A stretch of DNA of 64,000 bases, from positions 81,595 to 145,594 of the forward strand of contig NZ_JAGGPT010000011.1 of assembly GCF_018613715.1 (NCBI RefSeq). Direction: 5' to 3'. Origin of the DNA: Chryseobacterium sp. ISL-6. Lineage in GTDB: Bacteria; Bacteroidota; Bacteroidia; Flavobacteriales; Weeksellaceae. Below are positions 1 to 9,245 of this stretch, in pieces; position 1 is the first letter of the stretch, and every line of letters begins with the position of its first letter. The position numbers and the translations under genes are program-made. Under the pieces are notes generated by a model. That model saw only the letters and a program-made list of their open reading frames with translations, was not told where the DNA came from and searched no databases.

Positions 1-366
1 CATTATGTAAAGTATGTTGAAGATCTTGTTACCTACAACGTTTTTGCAGAAGGAAATGGCATCAGGAATTCAAAAAATTATAAAGAAAAAGGAATCAATG
101 TGAATTTTGTTGAAAAGATCACTGATGATGAAATTTTCGTAAGAACCTATGAACGAGGCGTTGAGGATGAAACTTTCAGCTGCGGAACAGGAGTTACAGC
201 ATCGGCTTTAACTTTTCTACAAAAAAACAATCTAATCTCTGTAAAAGTTAAAACTTTGGGTGGAAATCTAAAGGTTTATGCTGAAAAAGAGGGAAATTCT
301 TTCCAAAACATTTGGCTGGAAGGGCCCGCAAAGCAAGTTTTTAGAGGAAAGGTTGACCTAGTTTAA
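1..366 (+). CDS. dapF: Diaminopimelate epimerase, 3' part (5' end outside window)
   Basis: Diaminopimelate epimerase interconverts LL- and meso-diaminopimelate in the cytoplasm, supplying lysine and peptidoglycan. The frame is open from base 1 and runs to TAA at 364-366, so the start lies left of the window. Visible residues include a GINVNFVE segment, RTYERGVEDET and SCGTGVTA. The last carries the second catalytic cysteine of the two-cysteine PLP-independent racemase fold. Roughly the C-terminal 120 residues are present. mltG follows 31 bases downstream on the same strand, so the two cell-wall genes are probably co-transcribed. The family call is firm; an internal ATG at 100 is not the start, because conserved sequence continues upstream of it. 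Confidence 0.93.
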   Translation, partial: HYVKYVEDLVTYNVFAEGNGIRNSKNYKEKGINVNFVEKITDDEIFVRTYERGVEDETFSCGTGVTASALTFLQKNNLISVKVKTLGGNLKVYAEKEGNSFQNIWLEGPAKQVFRGKVDLV

Positions 367-397
367 AAACAGAAAACTTTTAATCAATTATTTAATA

Positions 398-1423
398 ATG
401 AAAAAAACTATTCTCATTATCGTCCTACTTATTGTAGTAGTTGCGGGATTTTTTGGGTTAAGATTTTATAATACATATTACGGCAATAACGTAGAAAAGG
501 AAGGTTATGTTTTAATTCCCCATGGGGCAAGTTTTAAACAGGTCTTAGATTCTATTGCTCCATATATACAGAATAAAGAATCATTTGAAACCGTGGCAAA
601 AGATAAGGATCTTGCCCAACGTTTTAAACCTGGGCGTTATCACATCCAAAAAGGAACCGGCAATACGAATATTATTAATATGATTAAAGCAGGAAATCAG
701 ACGGAGAATACATTCAGGATAGGAGATTTTGGAGATATGTACCAAATGATTGGTAAGGTTACGAAAAAAACCGAATTGGATTCATTGACGTTTGTGAAAG
801 AGCTTAATACAATTGCGACAGAAAAAGGATATAAAGATGCTGAAGATCTTAAAAAGTATTTCTTTATTGATTCCTATAATTTTTTCTGGACGGTGAGCCC
901 AAAAGACTTTTTTACAAGATTCGAAGATCAATATAATGCTTTTTGGACGAGCGAAAGAAAAGGTAAAGAACAACAATCTGGATTAACAAGAGATCAGATC
1001 TACGCCTTAGCTTCAATTGTATATAAAGAATCCGGAGGAAAAAAAGATGAAATGAAAACTATTGCAGGATTATACTTAAACCGATATAGAAAGGGAATGA
1101 AATTACAATCTGATCCTACAGTGATTTATGCTATCAATAAACAAACGAATTTTAAAGATCCTATTAAAAGGGTTTTCTATAAATATCTTTCTACTCCATC
1201 ACCTTATAATACATATGCGAATGCAGGCATCCCTCCAGGACCAATATGTGTTGTCGATAAAAACTCGGTGGATGCAGTACTTAATGCAGAAAACAACAAC
1301 TATATATTCATGTGTGCCGATCCTGCCAGATTTGGTTATCACAAATTTACAGCAAGCGCAGAAGAGCATGCTATCAATGCAAAGGCTTATCAGAACTGGC
1401 TAAATTCAAAAAATATAAAATAA
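398..1423 (+). CDS. mltG: Endolytic murein transglycosylase MltG (YceG family)
   Basis: MltG is an inner-membrane lytic transglycosylase that cuts nascent glycan strands and sets glycan length. The 341-residue product begins with a basic N-terminus and one hydrophobic anchor (about residues 4-22), followed by a LysM-like region and the YceG catalytic domain. The family signature is seen as ALASIVYKESG (with the catalytic Glu), IAGLYLNRYRKGMKLQSDPT and the C-terminal STPSPYNTYANAGIPPGPI block. The length is normal for the family. It lies just behind dapF, which fits a cell-wall role. Neighbour spacing suggests an operon; no own promoter was recognised. Confidence 0.93.
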   Translation: MKKTILIIVLLIVVVAGFFGLRFYNTYYGNNVEKEGYVLIPHGASFKQVLDSIAPYIQNKESFETVAKDKDLAQRFKPGRYHIQKGTGNTNIINMIKAGNQTENTFRIGDFGDMYQMIGKVTKKTELDSLTFVKELNTIATEKGYKDAEDLKKYFFIDSYNFFWTVSPKDFFTRFEDQYNAFWTSERKGKEQQSGLTRDQIYALASIVYKESGGKKDEMKTIAGLYLNRYRKGMKLQSDPTVIYAINKQTNFKDPIKRVFYKYLSTPSPYNTYANAGIPPGPICVVDKNSVDAVLNAENNNYIFMCADPARFGYHKFTASAEEHAINAKAYQNWLNSKNIK

Positions 1424-1591
1424 AACCAAAGTTTAACTTTATTTTAACAATCTCACAATTAACATTTAGCTCTTAAAATCGACATATTCATTATAAATAA
1501 TAAATCAATCGTAATATTCTGAAATTTAATTCATTAATAATTTCGCAATATTAGGAGTCATCCTTTCACGATTTTACACAAAAAATACCTT

Positions 1592-4096
1592 ATGAATCAG
1601 ACGGAAATTTTTAACATTTTCACAAAAAAAACCTTAGGGCTTACTTTTGTACTTTCGGCAGCAGCATTCGCTTTTGGCCAGGAAAAGGTAGGTATTTCAG
1701 GAACTATTGTCAACAAAAATAATCAAGCTGTCCCTTATGCTTCAGTTACATTTAGCAATAAACAAAATAAATTATTCAGTGACGCCGCTCTTACTGATGA
1801 GAAGGGCCAATATAAGCTTGATCTTACTCCAGGGAATTACGATATCACTGTTGAAGCTATTGATTACAAAAAAAATGTAATCAACAAACAAATTACAGCT
1901 GCAGGAAACATCGGAGCTTTAGCTATTGAACCAGAAAAAAGTGCAACCAACCTGAAAACTCAGGATATACAGGGAGTAACCATTACGGTCCAGGCTAAAC
2001 CATATAAAGTAGAATTAGACAAAAGAACTTACGACCCTTCTCAAGATATTGTAAGTAAAGGAGGAAACCTTCAAGATGTACTATCTAATGTTCCTTCCGT
2101 ATCTGTAGAAACTGATGGTACTGTTTCTATGAGAGGGAGTTCAAATGTAAAATTTTTAATTAATGGGAAGCCTTCAGCATTGTTAGGTATCGACGATGGC
2201 GCTAACGCATTACAAAGTATCCCGGCCGATCAGATTGATAGAATTGAAGTGATCACCAATCCTTCTTCTAAATTTGAAGCTAGTGGTACAGCAGGTATTT
2301 TAAATATTATTTTAAAGAAAAGTAAGAAAACCGGTTTTAATGGTAGCGTAGTTGGGACTTTGGGATACCTTCCACAAACCAATCTTAATACCAATTTAAG
2401 TTGGAGAAAAGGAAAATTCAATTGGTTTCTAAATGGCGGTGGTGGATATCGTGAATCCAAAAATACAAATCGAAATAATTCATTCTTCAATAGTGGTACA
2501 ACACAACAGATTGATAACGAATCCATCACAAAAAGTAAGAATGATAATTATAATGCTTCTGCTGGTGTAACATATGACATCAACGATAAGACCTCTATAA
2601 ATGCTTCTGGAACGGTAAGAACTTTTGATAACCAAAGCAATGGAAATGTTACTTATTATGACTATTTTAGTAATAATACAACGGGTTTCAGACAAAGATT
2701 AAACACTGCAAATGGTAATAATCTTGCTTTTCAGGGAGATTTTGGATTAGATCATAAATTTGATGACAAAGGTCAAAACCTTTCCTTATCAGCAAGCTTA
2801 CAGAGAAACCGATCCAACAATGATACAGATATATCTGACACCAATAATGGAATCTTTCAATTACAAGATTTAGTGGCACAAAAAACACTCAACAAATCTT
2901 TTATAGGGAAAGCAGATTATGAGTTGCCTATTGGAGAAAACTCCAAAATAGAAGCGGGTTATAGAATAGATGTTAACAGAAATAACTATAATAATATGGT
3001 TATGGAAAGCACAGCAACACATCCTCTGTTTTCATATCTTGAAGATTACTCCTATAATGCTGTTTATAAAGAGATGTTTAATGCATTTTACCTTCAATTT
3101 AAAAGCAAGATTGGAAAACTGGGATATCAACTGGGATTAAGAGATGAAATTTCTAAGGTAGATATTGATTATTTAAATCTTGCTGGTGGCGCTCAAAAAA
3201 CGACTAAAAATTACAACAACCTTTTTCCAAGTGTATTCTTAAGTTATGAGATTGCAAAGGACAATCAATTTTTGGTGAACTACTCAAGAAGAATTGACCG
3301 CCCACGTTCATTTTTTATGATTCCGAATCCAAGCTATAATGATAATCAGAATATTTTCGATGGAAATATTGACCTAAATCCTTCGTATGTAGATTCATAT
3401 GAATTTGGATATAGCATTTCAAAAAAGAATTTTACAATTAACCCAACTCTATACTACAGACATTCTAGTGATGATGTTAAAATGTTAGTATTTAAAACCG
3501 TTGATACCAATGACATTACTACCTTCCATACAAAACCAATTAATCTTGGCAATGATGATCGTTACGGTTTAGATTTGAATTTTAACTGGGATGCTACAAA
3601 ATGGCTGAAGTTCATGGGTAATGTCGATTTATTTGGATATAAAACAACCGGTACTTACTTTGATTCTAAAACAATGGACAAGCCAATGTCTTTTGATGGA
3701 AGTGGTTTCTCTACAAGAGCAAGACTTACTTCTACTTTCAAAGTAGATAAAACATTTAATTTCCAGCTTCAAGGTTTTTACAGAGGAGCTCAGAAAACAC
3801 AAAGCCAAGATAGAAAAGATATGTATGCAATAAGCTTTGGAGCTTCTAAAACAATTTGGAACGGCAACGGAACCATTGGTTTCAATATTCAGGATATCTT
3901 TAATACAAGAGCGATGAGATCCACTACTTATGGTACTGATTTTACAAGGGATTCTTACATGCAATGGCAGCCAAGACAGTTTGCCCTATCATTAACCTAT
4001 AGATTTAAGCAGGGAGAGAAGGTAGAACAACCTAAAAAGAAAAAGGACATCAACGCTAATGATAATGGCGGAGACGATCAAGGTGGCCCAATGTAA
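1592..4096 (+). CDS. TonB-dependent-receptor-like outer membrane beta-barrel protein
   Basis: This 834-residue protein starts with a signal peptide (about residues 1-29, ending AFAFGQ). A carboxypeptidase-regulatory-like beta-sandwich follows (about 33-110: GISGTIVNKNNQAVPYASV). Next comes a plug domain (about 130-235: PSVSVETDGTVSMRGSSNV and IDRIEVITNPSSKFEASGT), then a long beta-barrel of the OMP_b-brl_3 type. The substrate cannot be read from sequence. The C-terminus ends in a charged, Asn/Asp/Gly-rich tail (KKKKDINANDNGGDDQGG) beyond the last barrel strand. No SusD partner lies next to it, so it is probably not a glycan importer of the SusCD kind. It is transcribed alone, with about 170 bases of A+T-rich leader upstream and a strong terminator downstream. 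Confidence 0.85.
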   Translation: MNQTEIFNIFTKKTLGLTFVLSAAAFAFGQEKVGISGTIVNKNNQAVPYASVTFSNKQNKLFSDAALTDEKGQYKLDLTPGNYDITVEAIDYKKNVINKQITAAGNIGALAIEPEKSATNLKTQDIQGVTITVQAKPYKVELDKRTYDPSQDIVSKGGNLQDVLSNVPSVSVETDGTVSMRGSSNVKFLINGKPSALLGIDDGANALQSIPADQIDRIEVITNPSSKFEASGTAGILNIILKKSKKTGFNGSVVGTLGYLPQTNLNTNLSWRKGKFNWFLNGGGGYRESKNTNRNNSFFNSGTTQQIDNESITKSKNDNYNASAGVTYDINDKTSINASGTVRTFDNQSNGNVTYYDYFSNNTTGFRQRLNTANGNNLAFQGDFGLDHKFDDKGQNLSLSASLQRNRSNNDTDISDTNNGIFQLQDLVAQKTLNKSFIGKADYELPIGENSKIEAGYRIDVNRNNYNNMVMESTATHPLFSYLEDYSYNAVYKEMFNAFYLQFKSKIGKLGYQLGLRDEISKVDIDYLNLAGGAQKTTKNYNNLFPSVFLSYEIAKDNQFLVNYSRRIDRPRSFFMIPNPSYNDNQNIFDGNIDLNPSYVDSYEFGYSISKKNFTINPTLYYRHSSDDVKMLVFKTVDTNDITTFHTKPINLGNDDRYGLDLNFNWDATKWLKFMGNVDLFGYKTTGTYFDSKTMDKPMSFDGSGFSTRARLTSTFKVDKTFNFQLQGFYRGAQKTQSQDRKDMYAISFGASKTIWNGNGTIGFNIQDIFNTRAMRSTTYGTDFTRDSYMQWQPRQFALSLTYRFKQGEKVEQPKKKKDINANDNGGDDQGGPM

Positions 4097-4131
4097 ACCG
4101 ACTTGTTTTAAAAACAAAATAGTATAAAAAA

Positions 4132-4158
4132 AATCCCGAAAATATTTTCGGGATTTTT
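4132..4158. terminator. Bidirectional intrinsic terminator
   Basis: A perfect 22-base palindrome at 4133-4154 (arm ATCCCGAAAA, mirrored) sits between the converging barrel gene and the nucleotidyltransferase gene. An A-run lies on its left and a T-run on its right, so it can terminate transcription from both sides. Confidence 0.88.
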
Positions 4159-4159
4159 T

Positions 4160-4600
4160 TTATTTTACAGCTACTTTGTTCTGTTCGGCTTCAAAAATTC
4201 TCTTTCTTAAATCACTGGAAGAAAATCTATGATCTCTCTTATTATAATAGATCTCAATTCCTTTTTGTTCACAGTATTTTTTTCCCGTGAAATCTCTGTC
4301 CATATAATCATCTCCGATAATCCTTACATCGATCACGAATGATTTTAAAATATCTTCTAAATCTTCTTCCGTGTAGTAAGGAATGATCTCATCAACTGCA
4401 TTTACAGCTTTAAGCTGAATGTATCTCTCTACAATCGTCTGAGTAGGTTTGTTCTTATTAGGACGATCATGAGAAGGATCAATTTGTAAGCCCACAATTA
4501 GATAATCACAAACTGTTTTTGCTTCTTCCAACATTTTTATATGACCGGCATGAAGTAAATCAAATGAAGAGAATGTAATCCCTATTCTTTCTGTTTTCAT
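4160..4600 (-). CDS. Glycerol-3-phosphate cytidylyltransferase-like nucleotidyltransferase
   Basis: This 146-residue cytoplasmic protein has the whole small nucleotidyltransferase fold. The HxGH motif is in TFSSFDLLHAGHIKMLEEA (near residue 17). The second nucleotide-binding signature, corresponding to RTEGIST, is HRFSSSDLR near residue 128. The family (TagD, HldE C-terminal-like) transfers CMP or AMP to a phosphorylated polyol or sugar. The exact substrate cannot be assigned: glycerol-3-phosphate, a heptose or another sugar phosphate are possible. It lies downstream of galE and a DegT aminotransferase on the same strand, which favours activating a precursor for surface polysaccharide or lipid. 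The length is typical of TagD. Confidence 0.8.
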   Translation of the reverse strand: MKTERIGITFSSFDLLHAGHIKMLEEAKTVCDYLIVGLQIDPSHDRPNKNKPTQTIVERYIQLKAVNAVDEIIPYYTEEDLEDILKSFVIDVRIIGDDYMDRDFTGKKYCEQKGIEIYYNKRDHRFSSSDLRKRIFEAEQNKVAVK

Positions 4601-4684
4601 ATTTATATATTTAAAAATTCACTGAAGCAATAAGTCCTTTAATCATAAAAAATCTATCACTCAGAAAAATATTTTGTAATTAAT

Positions 4685-5713
4685 TTAACTATTAAAGTTT
4701 CTGGAATCCAGATATTTCTGCCATTCCCAAACTGTTTTTAATGCTTCTTCTAAGGTTGTTTCTGATTTCCAGCCCAATTCACGTTGAGCTTTATCAACTT
4801 TAGCATAAGCTATCGTAATATCCCCTTCTCTTCTGTCACAAATCTGATAAGCTACTTTTACATCATTAGCGATCTCAAAAGCCTTAACAACTTCTAATAC
4901 GGATGAACCTTTTCCAGTCCCTAAATTATAAATATCAATCACAGTTTTGTTGTCCTTATCTGTCATTAATTTTTTTAAAGCTGCTACATGTGCTTTAGCA
5001 AGATCTACTACATAAATATAATCACGAATAGGAGTTCCATCTTCTGTTTCATAATCATTACCCCAAATATTTAGCTTTTCACGAATTCCCGCTGCGGTCT
5101 GCATTACATATGGAACCAGATTATTAGGAACACCAATTGGCAACTCTCCTAATTTCGCTGACGGATGCGCTCCAATGGGATTAAAATACCTCAACAAAGA
5201 CACCTTTCTCTTATAGGCATTAGCAAAATCCTTAAGAATTTCTTCACCCATTTGTTTTGTCTTACCATAAACACTCTCTGGCATTTTCAATGGTGTTTCC
5301 TCATCAATCGGCATTACATCAGCCTGACCGTAAACAGTGCACGAAGAGCTAAAAATGAAATTTGAAATCTCTCTCTTCTTAAACTCCTGAAGAATGTTAA
5401 TCAATGAAAATAAATTATTTTCATAATAATCCACAGGGATAATCTGACTTTCTCCGACTGCTTTAGAAGCTGCAAAATTAATACATCCATCAATCTGGTG
5501 AGCATCAAAAACCTGCGTAAGAAGCTCCTTTCTTTTTAAATCGAAAGGATAAAAAACAGGCTTCTTCCCCGTAATTTCCTCTATATTTTGTAAAATAAAC
5601 CTTTCTGAATTGGATAAATCATCTACAATAACAACCTCAAAGTTATTATTTAAAAGTTCTACAACCGTATGAGAACCAATATATCCAAGACCTCCCGTTA
5701 CGAGTATTGCCAT
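4685..5713 (-). CDS. galE: UDP-glucose 4-epimerase
   Basis: GalE interconverts UDP-glucose and UDP-galactose (sometimes the N-acetyl forms) with bound NAD. The 342-residue protein opens with the Rossmann motif VTGGLGYIGSHT. It has the SDR catalytic elements: Ser/Thr in FSSSCTVYG and Tyr-xxx-Lys in YGKTKQ near residue 149. The RDYIYVVDLAKAH and YNLGTGKGSSVLEV blocks are characteristic of GalE. Its ATG directly abuts the stop of the upstream small gene, so translation is likely coupled in an operon with the DegT aminotransferase upstream and the nucleotidyltransferase downstream. The sugar substrate range is inferred from homology only. Confidence 0.92.
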   Translation of the reverse strand: MAILVTGGLGYIGSHTVVELLNNNFEVVIVDDLSNSERFILQNIEEITGKKPVFYPFDLKRKELLTQVFDAHQIDGCINFAASKAVGESQIIPVDYYENNLFSLINILQEFKKREISNFIFSSSCTVYGQADVMPIDEETPLKMPESVYGKTKQMGEEILKDFANAYKRKVSLLRYFNPIGAHPSAKLGELPIGVPNNLVPYVMQTAAGIREKLNIWGNDYETEDGTPIRDYIYVVDLAKAHVAALKKLMTDKDNKTVIDIYNLGTGKGSSVLEVVKAFEIANDVKVAYQICDRREGDITIAYAKVDKAQRELGWKSETTLEEALKTVWEWQKYLDSRNFNS

Positions 5714-6211
5714 TTATATTTTATATTTTGAAATTTTTTTATAAAGATTAATTAGAAAATCAACTTTTTGATCCTTTGAGAGATTGTTGTTTATAGATAA
5801 TGAAACAATCTTATCTTCTATAGCCCCAAATAAAAAAATAGTATTTCTTTCTTTTAGTGTAACTTCCCAAAGAATATAATCTTCAGCTAATTTTTTAGAA
5901 ATTTCTTTAATATCTACTTCAACTGAGTTGCTTTTCCAATAATCAAACTCCCACTTGTAATATGCTTCCAATATTTGAGTCTTATTAAGATCTGGTTTAT
6001 AAAATTCCATTTTGGATGCATTTCTAACAGACACTTGTATAATACCATTTTTTCCATCCTTAAAAAGATATTGACCTGACTCTTTATTAAGGTTCTTCAA
6101 TTCAACTGGTTTTGGAAAAGTGATCAAAAAATCATTAATAACAAAAAATTTATTATTTTGTCCAAAAATAAATTGACTAAAAAAAACAGCAAAAAAAAGT
6201 ATCTTTTTCAT
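5714..6211 (-). CDS. Small secreted protein of unknown function
   Basis: I do not recognise a named family. The 165-residue product begins MKKILFFAVFFSQFIFGQ, a signal peptide with likely cleavage after FG or GQ, so it is exported. This ATG at 6211 is chosen over an in-frame upstream ATG at 6241, because the upstream one would overlap the DegT gene and place charged and Trp residues before the signal peptide. The mature part is mixed alpha/beta, without Cys or repeats. It sits between the DegT aminotransferase (5-base gap) and galE (contiguous), so it is co-transcribed with sugar-nucleotide genes. A role in the envelope is possible but not shown. Confidence 0.75.
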   Translation of the reverse strand: MKKILFFAVFFSQFIFGQNNKFFVINDFLITFPKPVELKNLNKESGQYLFKDGKNGIIQVSVRNASKMEFYKPDLNKTQILEAYYKWEFDYWKSNSVEVDIKEISKKLAEDYILWEVTLKERNTIFLFGAIEDKIVSLSINNNLSKDQKVDFLINLYKKISKYKI

Positions 6212-6215
6212 CTTT

Positions 6216-7340
6216 CTACCCCATAAATTCCACCACAGCATCAGTAATATACTTCAGCTGCTCTTCGTCCAATTCTGTATGCATTGGAAGAGAAATAACC
6301 TGATCCAATAACTTATCTGTATTCACGAAATCAGCATCATTACTTTCCTGAAAATATGCCTTTTGCTTTCTTAATGCAACAGGATAATAAATCATTGCAG
6401 GAATTTCTTTTTCTGTTAAGAATTTCTGCAACTCATTGCGTTTTCCATTTAGGATTCTTAGTGTGTACTGATGAAATACGTGCGTTGTATTTTCTGCTCT
6501 TTTTGGGGTTAATATATTTGGATTACCAGCAAATGCCTCATCATAATAATCAGCAGCCTTTCTTCTCGCTTCGTTATAAGAATCAAGATTAGGAAGCTTT
6601 TTTCTCAGAATAGCAGCCTGAATACTGTCTAAACGAGAGTTTACCCCTACTTCATCATGATAGTATCTTTCATACATTCCATGATTAACGATTCCTCTTA
6701 AACGATGAGCCAATTCGTCGTTATTAGTAAAAATAGCTCCACCATCTCCATAGCAACCTAGATTTTTAGATGGAAAAAATGAAGTGGTTCCTACAGTAGA
6801 CATTGTTCCTGCCTGCTTTACAGTCCCATCCGAGAATGTATAATCCGAACCGATTGCCTGTGCATTATCTTCAATAACAAATAAATTATTTTCTTCTGCG
6901 ATCTTAAGAATTTCTTCCATATTAGCACATTGTCCAAATATATGTACTGGAATGATCGCTTTCGTTCTTGGTGTAATTGCTTTCTTTATCTCTTCTGTTG
7001 AAATCGTGAATGTATCGTAATCTACATCTACTAAAACAGATTTAAGTTTCAATAAATGAATAACTTCTACCGTAGCTGCAAAAGTAAAATCGGCAGTGAT
7101 TACCTCATCTCCTTCTTTAAGGTCTAAGGCCATCAAAGCAATCTGCAAAGCATCGGTTCCGTTTGCACAAGGGATAACGTGCTTTACTTCTAAATAAGAT
7201 TCCAATTCATTCTGGAAGGACTTCACTTCTGGGCCATTGATAAAAGCCGCTGAATCCATTACATTTAATACTGCATTATCTACATCATTCTTTATTTTGT
7301 AATACTGACTTTGCAAGTCAACCATCTGAATTTTTTTCAT
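6216..7340 (-). CDS. DegT/DnrJ/EryC1/StrS-family sugar aminotransferase
   Basis: These PLP enzymes aminate keto-sugars attached to a nucleotide, giving amino-sugars for O-antigen, capsule or glycoprotein glycans. The 374-residue protein has the family start QMVDLQSQYYKIKNDVDNAV and the cofactor pocket ANGTDALQIAL. It has VIEDNAQAIGS (Asp binding the pyridine nitrogen) and the PLP-binding lysine K192 in FFPSKNLGCYGDGGAIF. It is first in a minus-strand group with a small secreted protein, galE and a nucleotidyltransferase. The precise sugar is unknown. The start MKKIQMVDLQ is well placed, because the conserved region begins within a few residues of it. Confidence 0.9.
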   Translation of the reverse strand: MKKIQMVDLQSQYYKIKNDVDNAVLNVMDSAAFINGPEVKSFQNELESYLEVKHVIPCANGTDALQIALMALDLKEGDEVITADFTFAATVEVIHLLKLKSVLVDVDYDTFTISTEEIKKAITPRTKAIIPVHIFGQCANMEEILKIAEENNLFVIEDNAQAIGSDYTFSDGTVKQAGTMSTVGTTSFFPSKNLGCYGDGGAIFTNNDELAHRLRGIVNHGMYERYYHDEVGVNSRLDSIQAAILRKKLPNLDSYNEARRKAADYYDEAFAGNPNILTPKRAENTTHVFHQYTLRILNGKRNELQKFLTEKEIPAMIYYPVALRKQKAYFQESNDADFVNTDKLLDQVISLPMHTELDEEQLKYITDAVVEFMG

Positions 7341-7426
7341 AAATAAATATTTCCGTAAAAATAAGGAATTTAAAATCCATTCAAAAATTTTATTGATTTT
7401 GTTTTATCTTTATACAAAATAACTTC

Positions 7427-9031
7427 ATGAGAAAAATTCTACTTATTTGTCTTTTAATATGTTATTCACTTACATTTGCCCAAACACAGCTTGTTTTTGT
7501 GTTTTTTAATGACAAGCCAAATAAATCTGCTTTCTATGCTAATCCACTGTCTGAGCTTAGCCAGAAGTCGTTAAACAGAAGAATCGCATTGGGAATCTCA
7601 TTAAACGATCAGGATGCTCCCATTGAACAATCTTACATACAGAATATCCAAAATCTAGGCTTTACGGTAACAGATTATTCAAAGTGGCTGAATGGGGTTG
7701 CTGTAAATGCTACACAAGCACAAATAACAACACTCCAGTCACAATCCTTTGTGCAATCCGTGGAAAGTTTTGCGAGAAATTCTTCAACAGGAACAAAGAA
7801 TATGAATCGTAATAAATGGGAAAACTTTAATAATACTAATAAAAATCTAACCACTTTTGATTATGGTTCTGGCTCTGAACAGATCGATCAGATTAATCTA
7901 AGACCACTTCATCTTGCTGGATTTACGGGAACAGGTGTTTCAATCGCCGTAATAGATACTGGTTTTCCTACTGTAAATACAGGATCTGCCTTTGCAAGGT
8001 TGTGGACAAACAATAAGATTAAAGCAAGCTACGATTTTGTCACGAAGTCTAATGACATTTATAATCCCACACTCAATGTTCATGGCTCCATAGTTTTAGG
8101 AGCTATAGGAGGTTATATCCAGGATACATTTGCTGGCTCTGCTCCAGATGCAGATTTTTATCTTTATCGCAGTGAAAATTCAACGGTAGAGATTCCTGAA
8201 GAAGAGCTATACTGGATCGAAGCCGCAGAGGAAGCTGATAGAAAAGGAGTTGATCTTATCACTACTTCTTTAGGGTATTCCACATTTGATGATCCGCGAT
8301 ATAATTATGAATATGCGGATATGAACGGAAACACTTCATTTATTGCGAGAGCTGCAGAAATTGCATCGAATAAAGGTATTTTTGTCTTAATCGCTGCCGG
8401 GAATTCAGGACAACAGCCTTGGCATTATATTCTAACACCAGCTGATAATGCCAAAGTATTTACAATCGGATCCGTAGATTCCAGTGGTAATTCATCTGGA
8501 TTCTCATCTTTCGGACCTAATGCTTTAGGTGTAATAAAGCCAGACGGCAGCACCAGAGGATCCGCAGCTGCTACTGTTTTCGATAATGGCACAACTGTTG
8601 CCACTGGAACTTCTATTGCAACACCCATCGCAGCAGGAGGAGTCGCCTGCTTAATTCAGGCTTTTTCAAATATGAATAGAGATCTGATGAAAAACAGATT
8701 AAGACAAACAGCATCATTATATCCTAATCATACAAACCAAATGGGATATGGAATTCTAAATTTTGGCAGTTTTTATAATACTACGTTAAGTACTTCTGAA
8801 ACGGTAAAAAAAGAAAAGGTTGCCGTATTTCCTAATCCTGTTAAGAGCATTTTGAATGTCGCTTCTGAAAGCGAGGTTTTATCATTGGAAGTTTATGATA
8901 ATCTCGGAAGATTGGTTATTAAGAATACTCAACAAAAATCGCTACGAGTTGAAGATTTTCAAAAAGGAACTTACTATCTGAAAATCCAGACCAAAGATAA
9001 AGCCTATTACGAGAAATTTATAAAAGAATAA
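7427..9031 (+). CDS. Secreted subtilisin-like serine protease (S8) with T9SS sorting domain
   Basis: This is an extracellular or surface protease of 534 residues. A signal peptide (1-19, ending TFAQ) is followed by an inhibitor-like propeptide (about 20-125). The S8 catalytic domain has Asp177 in AVIDTG, His219 in NVHGSIV, oxyanion Asn326 in AAGNSG and Ser396 in GTSIATP. The last 70 residues form a type A type-IX-secretion C-terminal domain (FPNPVKSILNV, then GTYYLKI and a basic end). The T9SS domain implies export through the Sus-independent Por/Gld machinery and is typical of Bacteroidota. The gene stands alone, with its own terminator downstream. Confidence 0.92.
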   Translation: MRKILLICLLICYSLTFAQTQLVFVFFNDKPNKSAFYANPLSELSQKSLNRRIALGISLNDQDAPIEQSYIQNIQNLGFTVTDYSKWLNGVAVNATQAQITTLQSQSFVQSVESFARNSSTGTKNMNRNKWENFNNTNKNLTTFDYGSGSEQIDQINLRPLHLAGFTGTGVSIAVIDTGFPTVNTGSAFARLWTNNKIKASYDFVTKSNDIYNPTLNVHGSIVLGAIGGYIQDTFAGSAPDADFYLYRSENSTVEIPEEELYWIEAAEEADRKGVDLITTSLGYSTFDDPRYNYEYADMNGNTSFIARAAEIASNKGIFVLIAAGNSGQQPWHYILTPADNAKVFTIGSVDSSGNSSGFSSFGPNALGVIKPDGSTRGSAAATVFDNGTTVATGTSIATPIAAGGVACLIQAFSNMNRDLMKNRLRQTASLYPNHTNQMGYGILNFGSFYNTTLSTSETVKKEKVAVFPNPVKSILNVASESEVLSLEVYDNLGRLVIKNTQQKSLRVEDFQKGTYYLKIQTKDKAYYEKFIKE

Positions 9032-9034
9032 TTG

Positions 9035-9064
9035 AAAAGCCTATCGAGTTGATAGGCTTTTTTA
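9035..9064 (+). terminator. Intrinsic terminator of the subtilase gene
   Basis: An 11-bp stem (AAAAGCCTATC paired with GATAGGCTTTT) with a 5-base loop lies four bases after the stop codon and is followed by a T-run. Confidence 0.85.
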
Positions 9065-9100
9065 TGTATTTCATATAAAGGTATTCATACTATTCCTGTT

Positions 9101-9178
9101 GTCATTTCGAACATAGTGAGAAATCTTATTGTAATTTATGTGAGATTCTTCACTCCACTGTGTTTCATTCTGAATGAC
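9101..9178. repeat. Intergenic imperfect inverted repeat (GTCATT...GAATGAC type)
   Basis: The 214-base gap between the converging subtilase and ppc genes holds a terminator and then this element. Its ends are GTCATTTCGAA and TTCTGAATGAC. Inner arms AGTGAGAAATCTTA and TGAGATTCTTCACT also pair. It is non-coding on both strands. The same words recur near 39811, so it looks like a dispersed extragenic repeat that folds as a long hairpin. Confidence 0.6.
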
Positions 9179-9245
9179 AATCTTAATGTCCATCACCACC
9201 TGATAAGCTTTATATAGAATCAGTCTCAAATACTTGGCAAATTAT

